64,000 nucleotides of DNA from Rickettsiales bacterium Ac37b (GTDB lineage: Bacteria > Pseudomonadota > Alphaproteobacteria > Rickettsiales > Arcanibacteraceae). The position numbers were made by a program, and so were the translations under genes. The stretch covers positions 186,001 to 250,000 of the forward strand of contig CP009217.2 in NCBI GenBank assembly GCA_000746585.2, given 5' to 3'. Positions 37,040 through 46,242 of the stretch are shown piece after piece. Numbering within the stretch: the first letter of the stretch is position 1; every line of letters begins with the position of its first letter. The notes under the pieces were generated by a model. The model was given only the letters and a program-made list of their open reading frames with translations. It did no database searches and was not told where the DNA came from.

Positions 37040-37664
37040 ATTTATATTAATTTTTACTTATATTATATCGTCTTATATATTCTATATACCAGTATCTTTA
37101 GCAGCAAATCAAACTAATGGTATTACCTTTACTCAAAATAATGACATTCTAAAAAGAGCAGCATTATATCTAAATTCTTTAACTACGCTTGTTGCTGATT
37201 TTCATCAGGTATCACCAAATGGAGAAATTTCAAATGGTAAATTTTTTCTATCTCGACCAGGTAAATTAAGAATTCAGTATAATCCTCCTGTACCTATTGT
37301 AATGACCATTAATGGCTCTTTAATATCTTATTATGATTATGAGTTAGATCAATTAAGTCATAGTACTGCTCATGATAATCTAGCTAGTTTTTTAACCCGT
37401 AAAAATATTTCATTTTTCTCTTCAGATATTAAAGTCAAAATGGTAGATAAATCGAAAGGGCTTATACGTATTAAACTCACGAAAGCTAATAAATCTAAGG
37501 ATGGAGAACTAACTCTTATTTTTAATGACTATCCTTTTACATTAAAAAAATTAGACATTACTGATGCTGAAGGCAATACTACCTCCGTGTCACTATCTAA
37601 CACTAACTTTGGCACTAAAATTGATAGTAAATTGTTTGTACTAACTAAAAAAGCAAAATACTAG
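37017..37664 (+). CDS. lolA: LolA-like periplasmic lipoprotein carrier
   Basis: It carries lipoproteins from the inner to the outer membrane. The signal peptide is best read from ATG 37032 (M-N-R-F-I-L-I-F, cleavage about S-L-A-A), although ATG 37017 is also in frame. The mature protein has L-A-D-F-H-Q-V-S-P-N-G, G-K-F-F-L-S-R-P-G-K-L-R-I-Q-Y and L-I-S-Y-Y-D-Y-E-L-D, matching the LolA core (the G.F.l.rPGklRf.Y pattern). Its start overlaps the end of the DUF3137-like gene, so the two form an operon. The stop codon lies inside a terminator stem. Confidence 0.88.
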   Translation: MQNQTMNRFILIFTYIISSYIFYIPVSLAANQTNGITFTQNNDILKRAALYLNSLTTLVADFHQVSPNGEISNGKFFLSRPGKLRIQYNPPVPIVMTINGSLISYYDYELDQLSHSTAHDNLASFLTRKNISFFSSDIKVKMVDKSKGLIRIKLTKANKSKDGELTLIFNDYPFTLKKLDITDAEGNTTSVSLSNTNFGTKIDSKLFVLTKKAKY

Positions 37665-37690
37665 GGTGCTAAGAACCCTAGTAATTATTT
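37660..37690 (+). terminator. Terminator after lolA
   Basis: ACTAGGGT and ACCCTAGT form an 8-bp stem with a 7-base loop, then AATTATTT. The left arm includes the lolA stop codon. The same 18 bases occur inverted at 31953-31970, downstream of topA, so this may be a reused mobile hairpin. Confidence 0.6.
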
Positions 37691-38087
37691 ACATACTCTG
37701 TCTAAATTTTTCTTTTGATGTTTCCCGTGAAGCAATTATAGATTGTATTTTATTATGACCATTTTTATTATAAGGTAATTCATTATCTATATATAGCTTA
37801 GGTCTTTCATCAGAAATATTTTTCTTTAATTGCTCATACTTCTCATTTATTTCTTGTAGTTCTTCGTGTAAATAATCTAACGCATCTATGGCATACATAC
37901 ATTGCTGTTTTATAATATTATATATCAATTTAAAATCTTTATTTTCCTGGTCTATTATTTCTAAAATATTATTTACCTTCGCAGATAAAATCTGAAACTT
38001 ATTAAAATCATCTTCAAGTAATATAGTATTTTTAATAGTTTGAAAAAGTAGTTTTCTAGTATGATCATCAACCAGTAATAAAGATAA
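37689..38087 (-). pseudogene. Coiled-coil protein cut at its 5' end by IS630 copy C
   Basis: The frame is open from the IS border leftward to a stop at 37689, giving about 130 residues without a proper start (a TTG at 37928 would give 79). The peptide is helical and charged: D-D-H-T-R-K-L-L-F-Q-T-I, L-E-I-I-D-Q-E-N-K-D-F, D-Y-L-H-E-E-L-Q-E-I-N-E-K-Y-E-Q-L-K-K. No family is recognised. The flank on the other side of the IS belongs to an unrelated ankyrin gene on the opposite strand, so the missing 5' part is not adjacent. Confidence 0.6.
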
Positions 38088-38089
38088 TA

Positions 38090-39022
38090 TAGTAAATTAA
38101 GTTGATAAAGACATGATATATGATATATTAAAAAGCTCATAAACCCAAAACAGTAGAAGCAATGGCATATTCCTTAGATTTACGTAAAAAAGTAATTCAC
38201 TATGTTAATAAAGGTTATACCAGAGAAGAAGCTGCAAGAATTTTTGGCATAGGTGAAAGAACAATTTATAGATGGTTATCGAGATCGAAATCCGGGAATT
38301 TAGCAGCCACACGAGCAGCTAAGCCATGGAAGAAGCTTGATCCAATCAAATTATTAAACGAGGTGTCTAAAAACAGCAATTGGCTATTATCTGATTTTGC
38401 AAAGGTTTTTAATGTGTCTACAGCTGCTATCTGTTTGGCATTCAAGACTTTGGGGATCACACGAAAAAAAAGACCACACTCTATCGTGAACGGGATGAAG
38501 CAAAACGGCAATTATTTTTGGCAGCTATCGCAAACTATAAAGCGGAAGATATAGTTTATATTGATGAGAGTGGAATTGATAGCTATTTGTACTATTCTTG
38601 GGGATACAGTCTCAGAGGAAGTAAAGTTTATGGTGATATCTCAGGTAAAAAACATGATTGAGAAAGCTTTATTGCAGGTAAGGTTGGGAAGAAAATTATT
38701 GCGCCAATGTGTTTCAAGGGCACATGTAATACAGAAGTTTTTAACGAGTGGGTTAGTCAGTGTTTGGTGCCCGAACTAAGATTTGGTCAAGTTGTAATAC
38801 TTGATAATGCAACGTTCCATAAGTCAGCTAGAACTAGGAATTTAATAGAAGATATAGGCTGTAAACTTTTATTCTTACCACCTTACTCTCCTGATCTCAA
38901 CCCAATTGAAAAATATTGGGCTCATTTAAAAGCTAAAATCAAACCTATCATTACTAATTTTAATAACCTTAGCGATGCTATTGATTATGGCTTCTCTATG
39001 CCATTCTCAACTTAATTGACTA
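38090..39022 (+). mobile_element. IS630-family element, copy C (933 bp)
   Basis: It has the same ends and length as copies A and B, with TA at 38088-38089 and 39023-39024. It carries the same TGA. The left flank is a 5'-truncated gene on the minus strand; the right flank is a 5'-truncated ankyrin gene on the plus strand. Confidence 0.93.
38162..39015 (+). pseudogene. IS630 transposase of copy C, interrupted by TGA
   Basis: The HTH half is at 38162-38554, then the A8 slippage site, and the DDE half in the -1 frame with TGA at 38658-38660. It is indistinguishable by eye from copy B. Confidence 0.85.
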
Positions 39023-39629
39023 TAGTTTAGAAGCTGTAAAATATCTGGCAGATAAAGGCGCTACTCTAGATAGTTTAGATAGATATGAAATGGAGCCTTT
39101 ATATTATGCTATTGCCCTGAAAAGAAAGGATTTAATAAAGGTGTTAATTACAAAAGGGGCAGAATTTACGGAAGAAATTAAAAAATATGTGTCTGATAAT
39201 ATGGGTAAAGATTTCTGTAAAGAACTTGAAGGTTTAACAACCAAAGATAAAAAAAGTACAGAAAGTGATTATAATACATTTAGTAAATTACTAGCCTTTA
39301 TGCCAGCCTTTGATAAGTTGCAAGATATAATTTTAGAAAAAACTCTTAATAGAAGGTCATCTGCTATATTTTTAGAAAAAATTATTTCCAAGGTAGTAAA
39401 TTATATAACTAGTGAGGAAGTAAGCGCAAGCACTAGTCATGACCTCAGCCAAGCAGCATTACTTATATATAATAATCGTCAAATAGCTCCTCATTCTTCA
39501 ACTGCCATACAAAAAATTCTGAAAGAGGGTGTAAAAGCAAATTTACCTACAATCATGAGTTATGATACTCAAATGACGCATCTTGAAAAATATATAAAAG
39601 AATCAAGTGTAAGAGAAATGAGTAGATAA
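39023..39629 (+). pseudogene. Ankyrin-family gene, 5' end removed at IS630 copy C
   Basis: The reading frame is open straight from the IS border (S-L-E-A-V-K-Y-L-A-D-K-G-A-T-L-D); the first ATG is 39090. One and a half ankyrin repeats remain, followed by the whole shared C-terminal domain (F-S-K-L-L-A-F-M-P-A, Y-I-T-S-E-E-V-S, N-N-R-Q, K-A-N-L-P-T-I, ending S-S-V-R-E-M-S-R). If expressed it would be nearly a free C-terminal domain of 179 residues. It is 18 bases upstream of the next ankyrin gene. Confidence 0.75.
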
Positions 39630-39647
39630 TTCATTAAAGGGATAATT

Positions 39648-40982
39648 ATGCAAAATAGTGAAGTATACGTAACTCAAAGTGATTCTTTCAGGCAAGCAGT
39701 AAGAAATAATAATATAGAAGAGGTAAAAGAATTTATAAATAAAGGTGCGAGTGTCAATGAAGGAATAGGGAATGGGATGCCAGTTTTACATATAGCATCC
39801 TATTTGGGACACCTACCAATGATAGAATTACTATTAGATAATAGTGCTAGTATCGATGCTAAATGTCAAGATGGGAAAACTGCTGTACACTGGGCTATTC
39901 AAGCTGTTAGAAGAGATAAGAGAACAAATAATATAGAAGTAATAAAATTGCTGTTAAATAAAGGTGCAAGTATAGATATTAGAGATGATAGCGGTAGAAC
40001 GCCTTTTCATTATTGTATTCTGTATAAAAATATAGAAGGGATGAGGCTTTTATTTAAAAAAGAATTTGACCTAACTGTTGCAGGTGAAAATGGAATGGTT
40101 CCCTTACATTATGCTATTCGCTCTAACAACAAAAAAGCAGTACAGTTTTTATTGAGTGAAGGTGCTAACATACATGCCATAGATAAAGATGGTAAGACAG
40201 CTTTGCATTATGCTGCTTGGAATGGTGATGTAAAAAATATTGAACTGTTAATAGATAATGGAGCTAATGTAAATGCTATAGATAAAGAAGGCAAGACAGC
40301 TTTGCATTATTCTACTTCGAGAGGTGATATAGAAAATGTTGAATTATTATTAGATAAAGGCGCTAAAATAGATGCTAGAGATATTAATGATACGCCTTTA
40401 CATATAGCAATTAGAGAAAACCATAGGGAAGGTTTAAGATTATTAATAGATAAAGAGGTGAATTTAAATGCTAGAGCTAAGTATATAAATTTATCTTTAA
40501 AATTTGCTTTTCAATATTATTCACACAACCGAAAGGAGATAATAAATATGTTAGTTGCAAAGGGAGAAGAATTAATTACTAAAGTTAAGCAAAAAGTTTC
40601 TGAAGATTTATATAAAGAGCTTCAAGAAGTGGATCTAGAATATACAACAGGAAAAGAAGCATATAATGTCTTTAATAGTTTACTAGCCTTTATTCCCGCT
40701 AATACTTGGAGAAATACACTTTGGAGAAAGAATGTTATTGATAAAATAGCAAATTATATGACAAGTGAAGAAATAAGCCAAAGTGTAAGTAAAGATCTTG
40801 CTGAGGCAATATTAGCTGTATACGATAATCGTCAAGCATCTAATAAGGCTGTATGTACTATAAAAGATATCATTCAACCAGGGGCTAAAGCAAATTTACG
40901 CACTATCCTAACTAAGGGTGCCCACATGACGTATCTTCAAAAATATATCGAAGAATCAGATATGAGAGAAATTAATAGATAG
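39648..40982 (+). CDS. Ankyrin-repeat protein (444 aa)
   Basis: ATG 39648 is preceded by AAAGGGAT. About eight or nine ankyrin repeats cover residues 10-300, for example G-M-P-V-L-H-I-A, G-K-T-A-V-H-W-A, G-R-T-P-F-H-Y-C, G-K-T-A-L-H-Y-A and D-T-P-L-H-I-A. Then comes the family C-terminal domain (E-A-Y-N-V-F-N-S-L-L-A-F-I-P-A, Y-M-T-S-E-E-I-S, N-R-Q-A-S, K-A-N-L-R-T-I, ending D-M-R-E-I-N-R). No signal peptide or TM. It is a probable protein-protein interaction module acting in the host cell; the secretion route is unknown. It is the second member of a tight operon-like row (18-base gaps). Confidence 0.92.
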   Translation: MQNSEVYVTQSDSFRQAVRNNNIEEVKEFINKGASVNEGIGNGMPVLHIASYLGHLPMIELLLDNSASIDAKCQDGKTAVHWAIQAVRRDKRTNNIEVIKLLLNKGASIDIRDDSGRTPFHYCILYKNIEGMRLLFKKEFDLTVAGENGMVPLHYAIRSNNKKAVQFLLSEGANIHAIDKDGKTALHYAAWNGDVKNIELLIDNGANVNAIDKEGKTALHYSTSRGDIENVELLLDKGAKIDARDINDTPLHIAIRENHREGLRLLIDKEVNLNARAKYINLSLKFAFQYYSHNRKEIINMLVAKGEELITKVKQKVSEDLYKELQEVDLEYTTGKEAYNVFNSLLAFIPANTWRNTLWRKNVIDKIANYMTSEEISQSVSKDLAEAILAVYDNRQASNKAVCTIKDIIQPGAKANLRTILTKGAHMTYLQKYIEESDMREINR

Positions 40983-41000
40983 TTAACTAAAAGGAAAATT

Positions 41001-42125
41001 ATGCCTCATCCTTCAATACGTATATATAAAGAAGCATCTTTAGATATAGCTGCTAAAAAAGCTGGTATAAAAAAAATAAAATTATTTCTAAGTAGAGGTG
41101 GTGATGTAAATGCTAAAGCCAAAGATGGCAAGACACTTTTACATTATGCTCTTATTAATAATCAGATAGGTGCAGTAAAATTCTTGGTAAGTAAAGGGGC
41201 TGATATAAATGCCCAAGATAAAAACGGAAGAGTGCCTTTACATTATGCTGCTATAAATCAAAATGTAAAAGCTATGGAATTCCTGTTAGATCACGGTGCT
41301 AATGTAAATGCCATAAATATAGATAAAGAGACAATTTTACATATTGTAGCTGGAAATAATGATCCAGAAGCCATGAAATTACTGGTAAGTAAAGGGGCTG
41401 ATGTAAACATTATAAATATATATAAAGAATCTCCATTGCATATTGCTGTTAGTAAAAATAATATAAAAGCAGTAGAATTATTATTAAATAGTAATGCTAA
41501 TGCAAATGTTTTAAATAAAGATCAAAAAACTCCTCTACATATTGCTGCTAAGAAGAATTTTATAAAGCTAATAAAATTATTGCTAAATAAAGATGCCCAT
41601 GTGAATTGTATAGATAGCTATGGCAGAACGCCTTTATATATCGCGGCTTCATATAAAAAAGAAAATATCATGAAAATATTAGTTCAAAATGGCGCAGAAT
41701 TAACTCCTGAAATTAAGCAAATGATTTTTGAAGGTATGAGCAAGGATTTTAGTAAAGAACTTGAAGAATCAGCTATAGAATATAAAAAAGACCAAGCTTT
41801 TAAAAGTGCTTATGATGCTTTTAATAAATTACTGATATTAGTACCAGCTGCTATTACTAAGCAGGGCTATTTTTTAGGAATGAACGTTCTAGGTAAAATA
41901 GCAGATTATCTTACTAGTCCTTACGTTAGTGAAAGTGCTAGCCAAGATATTGCTAATACAGCCCAAAATATATATAGGGTTCGTCAAGCCTCTGATAATC
42001 ATTCCACAACAATTCAAGCTATTCTTCAAAAAGAAAATTTAAGCACAATTTTAGGTAAAGAAAAGCAGAAAACCTATTTAGAGCAGTACTTGCAAGAATC
42101 AAGAACTTTAAAAGTGAATAGATAG
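41001..42125 (+). CDS. Ankyrin-repeat protein (374 aa)
   Basis: ATG 41001 lies 18 bases after the previous gene, with AAAAGGAAA before it. About seven repeats (residues 18-235) are unusually close to consensus, each with D-V-N-A or D-I-N-A turns and L-L-x-K/N-G-A. The C-terminal domain follows (A-Y-D-A-F-N-K-L-L-I-L-V-P-A, Y-L-T-S-P-Y-V-S, R-V-R-Q-A-S, ending R-T-L-K-V-N-R). Regularity suggests recent repeat duplication. It probably is co-expressed with 39648-40982. Confidence 0.92.
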   Translation: MPHPSIRIYKEASLDIAAKKAGIKKIKLFLSRGGDVNAKAKDGKTLLHYALINNQIGAVKFLVSKGADINAQDKNGRVPLHYAAINQNVKAMEFLLDHGANVNAINIDKETILHIVAGNNDPEAMKLLVSKGADVNIINIYKESPLHIAVSKNNIKAVELLLNSNANANVLNKDQKTPLHIAAKKNFIKLIKLLLNKDAHVNCIDSYGRTPLYIAASYKKENIMKILVQNGAELTPEIKQMIFEGMSKDFSKELEESAIEYKKDQAFKSAYDAFNKLLILVPAAITKQGYFLGMNVLGKIADYLTSPYVSESASQDIANTAQNIYRVRQASDNHSTTIQAILQKENLSTILGKEKQKTYLEQYLQESRTLKVNR

Positions 42126-42190
42126 GTGCAACTTATGTATTATCATATTTTCTATAAAAAATTAATAATTATACTTATATAAATAAAATT

Positions 42191-43261
42191 ATGCTCTCTA
42201 ATTCAATATTTCCATATAAAAATGAACCACTATTACATAAAGCTGCAAAGGATAATAAAATAGAAGAGATAAAAAAGATAATCGATAATGGGGTTAATAT
42301 AAATGTTTTAGATGATGAATCTAAGACAGTTTTACATCTTGCTGCTATTAAAGGTTATATAGAGTTGATGGAATTGTTATTAAAGAAAGGTATTAATTTA
42401 AACTTGGTAGATTACTACGGAAGAACTGCTTTACATTATGCTGCTTTAAATAACAAGATAAATGTAATAGAAATTTTGTTAGATAATGGTGTTGACGTAA
42501 ATATTAAGGATAATAATAAAAAGACCTCTTTACATCTTGCTGCTGAGAAAGGTTTTATAAAAGCTGCAGAACTATTGTTAAATAACAATAGTAATGTAAA
42601 TGCTCTGGAAGAATATCGCAGAACTTCTTTACATCTTGCCGAAAATAAGGAGATGGTAGAATTACTAGTAACTAGGAATGGTAATGTAAATGCTGTAGAT
42701 ATATATAACTACACACCTTTACATTTTGCTGTTATTAGAAATAAAGTAGGAGCAATACCCTCGCTACTAACTAAAGGTGCTGATGTAAATGCTCTAAATA
42801 AATATGGAGAAACGCCTTTGGATATTTCTGTTTCTTACAAAAGAAATAATATAATGAAGATATTAGTAGGAAATGGAGCAAAATTGACTCATAAGATTAA
42901 AGAAGATGTTTCTGAGGACATGTATAAAAAACTTGAAACGTTAGCTAGCCACTATCAAAAAGCCAAAAAAAGTGTTTATGACACCTTTAATAATTTACTA
43001 GCCTATATTCCAGCTATTAATTGGCAAGATAAATTTCTTAGAAAGAACATGCTGTACAAAATAGCAAATTATGTGACAAGTAAGGAAGTAAGCAAGAGTG
43101 CTAGTGAGGGTATAGCTGATGCAGTATTACTTTTATATGATAATCGTCAAGAGGCTAACAATACTGTAGGTATAATCAAAGATATTATTAAAGAAGGTTC
43201 TAAAACAAATTTACATACTATCCTGAATCAAGAAAAGCAAAGAAATCATATATTACGGTAA
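42191..43261 (+). CDS. Ankyrin-repeat protein (356 aa)
   Basis: ATG 42191, 65 bases after the previous member. About seven repeats (residues 12-235) are followed by the shared C-terminal domain (V-Y-D-T-F-N-N-L-L-A-Y-I-P-A, Y-V-T-S-K-E-V-S, D-N-R-Q-E-A, K-T-N-L-H-T-I). It ends E-K-Q-R-N-H-I-L-R, lacking the last 10-13 residues of the other members. That matches the end inferred for the gene at 8177, so two tail lengths seem to exist. Confidence 0.92.
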   Translation: MLSNSIFPYKNEPLLHKAAKDNKIEEIKKIIDNGVNINVLDDESKTVLHLAAIKGYIELMELLLKKGINLNLVDYYGRTALHYAALNNKINVIEILLDNGVDVNIKDNNKKTSLHLAAEKGFIKAAELLLNNNSNVNALEEYRRTSLHLAENKEMVELLVTRNGNVNAVDIYNYTPLHFAVIRNKVGAIPSLLTKGADVNALNKYGETPLDISVSYKRNNIMKILVGNGAKLTHKIKEDVSEDMYKKLETLASHYQKAKKSVYDTFNNLLAYIPAINWQDKFLRKNMLYKIANYVTSKEVSKSASEGIADAVLLLYDNRQEANNTVGIIKDIIKEGSKTNLHTILNQEKQRNHILR

Positions 43262-43361
43262 ATTTAAAAATTAGCTAAGGATTTGAGCAATTGTTAATAT
43301 AAATCAATTTCATAGTTGGGTAGTAGCCATTTAAGGTAACTTCCTTCTAAAAGGCAATTAG

Positions 43362-43409
43362 TAGGCTTTACTTCTCATTCCTTGTATCAAACTTAAACTG
43401 TTTTTACAT
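43362..43409. repeat. Short repeat shared with 22872-22916
   Basis: TAGGCTTTACTTCTCATTCC, then TTGTATCAAACTTAAACTG and TTTTTACATA. It matches the tail of the composite repeat before tlyA. It is an eroded MITE end in the gap between the ankyrin row and the convergent gene at 43425. Confidence 0.5.
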
Positions 43410-43424
43410 ATATTTCCACACAAT

Positions 43425-44990
43425 CTAAAGTGCTCGATGTTCATCTTTTTTAGGAGTTATAGAATGACTAGATGGATCAGAAATTTTTGAAGGAGAAAGT
43501 TTTTTTGCTTCATCTATTAATTCTTTAGAAATGTCTTGTGATGATTGCTGTTGCTTTGCTTTATCAAGATTTTTATTTGAATCCATAGAATGTCTATTTA
43601 TAGGGTGGATTTTTGGAGCATGGTCATATTTTCTATCTGTATAATGATCTAATGACTCGTCTGGTTGAGCCCCTTTTACGTTAACGTTTATAATATCTTT
43701 GAAATAATTTACTATACTTTTAAATATGCCAGGTTTTGGTTCTAACTGATAATTTTTATCTATATCACTGTAGGTTTTTTCGTATATAGCATCCATAGCT
43801 TTTTGATTACCTTCTTGTGCAGCTTGATTAAATTCCTTACTATTAACCAAGACTTCCCTAGTATCACGTTCTACATATTGCTGTTTTAATAAACTCTGTA
43901 ATTCATATTTATTTTTATATAGAGGTATTTCCTTTGAATCTTGGTCTATATCATCACGTATTTTACCTTTTAATTTTTCATATGCCAATCTATCTGGTAG
44001 TGTTGTACTATTACCAAAAACAAAATAAACAGTTGAAGTAATAATACCAAATACGTTGCCCGTAAGAGCACTAATTCCTACATAAGTGCCAGCCTCTCCT
44101 AAATTATCTCTTACTGTCTTAGCAGCAACTCGGAGTGGTTTAGGAACGGCATTTTGCATTCTTGTGAATAAGCTAGGTTTTGGTTTTTCTGCTGCATTTT
44201 TAGCATCAAGCGTTTCTTGAATTTTAGCATCTTTTTCTTGGAAAAATTTTTCTACATTATAGTTACTTTTTGTAATCTTTTTTAATTGTTCATTAGTATC
44301 TATATACTCTTCTGTTAATGCAACTTCATCTTTAAGATTATTAATTTTACGTAGCCTACCAGTTTCTATAGCTACGCTTACTCCAACTGCAGCTGTTGCA
44401 ACACCTAACATAATTGCAGCTGGTATAGTACCAACTCCACTAGCGAATAATAACCCTGCACTTGCAATCAAAAATGCCCTACATGCAGTTTTTCCTCCTA
44501 AAATACTTATTGTATAGTCAATTCCTCTTGCTATACCTCCTATAACTTTAGCAGTTTTAGGATAATTTTCATTCATATATTCCTTGGCTGAGCTATAACG
44601 TGTTCGCACCCATCCTACAACCGCCTTTGCCCCATTACCGATAGAGTTTTTTATTCGAGAAAATACGCCAACTTTTTCCTGCTTAGTAGCAGCATCTGAG
44701 GATTTATTACTCTCTGCATTACTTAAATTTGAAGATATGCTAGATCTACCGCTAAGAGACTCCTTACTTAGAGAATCATCACTTTCCGTTCCACTCTCAA
44801 TTCCACTATCTACTGACTCTTGATCTGAAACATTATTGTTAATATCACCTTCTTCATTACGTCTTCTTCTTGGTTTTTTCTTTTTTTCAGGATCTACTAT
44901 CGTTTTCCCAACATCCATACCAGTCTTAGAGATTTCAAATTTTTTCTGTATTGAGCGTATTATATTGATAATATCAGTTATCTCTTTCAT
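43425..44990 (-). CDS. Candidate secreted effector with polybasic and Ser-rich N-terminus
   Basis: The 521 residues start at ATG 44990. Residues about 35-44 are K-K-K-K-P-R-R-R-R, resembling a nuclear localisation signal. About 45-105 is acidic and Ser-rich (E-S-V-D-S-G-I-E-S-G-T-E-S-D). Residues about 170-215 form one or two hydrophobic segments (A-F-L-I-A-S-A-G-L-L-F-A-S-G-V-G). Another Gly/Ile-rich stretch lies near 300-330. The C-terminus is polar and Gln/Ser-rich. I recognise no family. The context among ankyrin genes and the eukaryote-like composition suggest a host-directed role; that is inference. Confidence 0.65.
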   Translation of the reverse strand: MKEITDIINIIRSIQKKFEISKTGMDVGKTIVDPEKKKKPRRRRNEEGDINNNVSDQESVDSGIESGTESDDSLSKESLSGRSSISSNLSNAESNKSSDAATKQEKVGVFSRIKNSIGNGAKAVVGWVRTRYSSAKEYMNENYPKTAKVIGGIARGIDYTISILGGKTACRAFLIASAGLLFASGVGTIPAAIMLGVATAAVGVSVAIETGRLRKINNLKDEVALTEEYIDTNEQLKKITKSNYNVEKFFQEKDAKIQETLDAKNAAEKPKPSLFTRMQNAVPKPLRVAAKTVRDNLGEAGTYVGISALTGNVFGIITSTVYFVFGNSTTLPDRLAYEKLKGKIRDDIDQDSKEIPLYKNKYELQSLLKQQYVERDTREVLVNSKEFNQAAQEGNQKAMDAIYEKTYSDIDKNYQLEPKPGIFKSIVNYFKDIINVNVKGAQPDESLDHYTDRKYDHAPKIHPINRHSMDSNKNLDKAKQQQSSQDISKELIDEAKKLSPSKISDPSSHSITPKKDEHRAL

Positions 44991-45162
44991 TATATACCAT
45001 ACTGGTTATACATTAACAAAGAATTGGCATTTATACTTAATATATTATTATATTATTAATATATATTTAAAATTATATTTATATTGAGAACTATAATAAT
45101 CTTAGTTACACTACAGAAATTACACTTTACTTCTAAAATTTATAATTAATTAAGGGTTACGT

Positions 45163-46182
45163 ATGCCAGGAAATAAAATAATCAGTGTTGCTATTATACT
45201 ATTTATTATATACGCTATTGCAAATGATAAAAACGCTCAATCAAAAATTAATAGCTTATTTAATTCTTCTAAGCATACAGAAACAAATACACCACATGCT
45301 ACTCCTGATAACGTCTCAACCATTGATAACCCTACTTTTTCTAATATCACCATTACTCCTCCAGCAAACAATGATTCTGTTATTACACGCTTCTTGGCAA
45401 ACACGCTAAATAATGTAGTTAGTACTAAAGAAGGGCAAGAAGCTATAAAAAAAATTATTACTACTGTACCAAATGCACCTATTATACCAAGAGAATTCCA
45501 AGAATTTAGCATAGTTGACGATAAAATAGGTAAGGGACATAATATAGAATGCGGACAAAAACTCGCCATTAATTACCAAATTTTATCTGCAGAGAATAAA
45601 ATCTTAGCTAGTAATTTAGATCAAACGCATCCCTCTGAAATTATAGTTGGAAATAATGATATAGTGAAAGCTATGGATTTTGTAGCTTTAGGTATGAAGG
45701 AGGGAGGTAGTAGAAAAGCTATATTGTCTCCATATTTCATTGAAAATGATATTAAATTCAAAGAGAAAGCGCAAAATTATAATGGCTTCTCAACCCTTAT
45801 AATTAATGTAATAGAATCTTCAACATTACCCTCTTCTAAAGGAAAACTACGTATTTTTACGGAAAGATTAGAAGAAGGTGAACCAGCAAAATGTGGAGAT
45901 AACGTAAATATTCATTATAAAATATTACGCCTTGACGGAACTGAGATTTTTAATTCAGCAAAAGCGTACCCTAAAGCTATTAATGTAAAAGTAGGCAGCG
46001 ATCAAGTACCATTTGCTATCAATAAGATTATTGAATATATGACCATAAATTCAGAAAAAGTGGCGATTGTTCCACCAGAATTTTTAAACAACATATTTTC
46101 AAAAAAAACTGATAATTTTTTCCTACCTGATTTAAGTTTACCTACTAACGAAATGGTGATATTAGAAGTTACCAGAGTTTAA
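45163..46182 (+). CDS. Membrane-anchored protein with two FKBP-like domains
   Basis: ATG 45163. Residues 5-20 form a signal anchor, followed by a Thr/Pro/Asn-rich linker to about 115. Two FKBP-type folds follow: domain 1 (about 118-225) with I-G-K-G-H-N-I-E-C-G-Q-K-L-A-I-N-Y-Q, and domain 2 (about 226-338) with E-E-G-E-P-A-K-C-G-D-N-V-N-I-H-Y-K-I-L-R-L-D-G-T-E-I-F. These match the entry strand of FKBP peptidyl-prolyl isomerases. Several active-site aromatics (such as the W and FDSS residues) are replaced, so isomerase activity is doubtful; a chaperone role in the periplasm is possible. Confidence 0.72.
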   Translation: MPGNKIISVAIILFIIYAIANDKNAQSKINSLFNSSKHTETNTPHATPDNVSTIDNPTFSNITITPPANNDSVITRFLANTLNNVVSTKEGQEAIKKIITTVPNAPIIPREFQEFSIVDDKIGKGHNIECGQKLAINYQILSAENKILASNLDQTHPSEIIVGNNDIVKAMDFVALGMKEGGSRKAILSPYFIENDIKFKEKAQNYNGFSTLIINVIESSTLPSSKGKLRIFTERLEEGEPAKCGDNVNIHYKILRLDGTEIFNSAKAYPKAINVKVGSDQVPFAINKIIEYMTINSEKVAIVPPEFLNNIFSKKTDNFFLPDLSLPTNEMVILEVTRV

Positions 46183-46242
46183 CATATAAGAGATATAAGT
46201 GAGTATAAATATCAGTACTACTCACTTAGGGAATATTTTATT

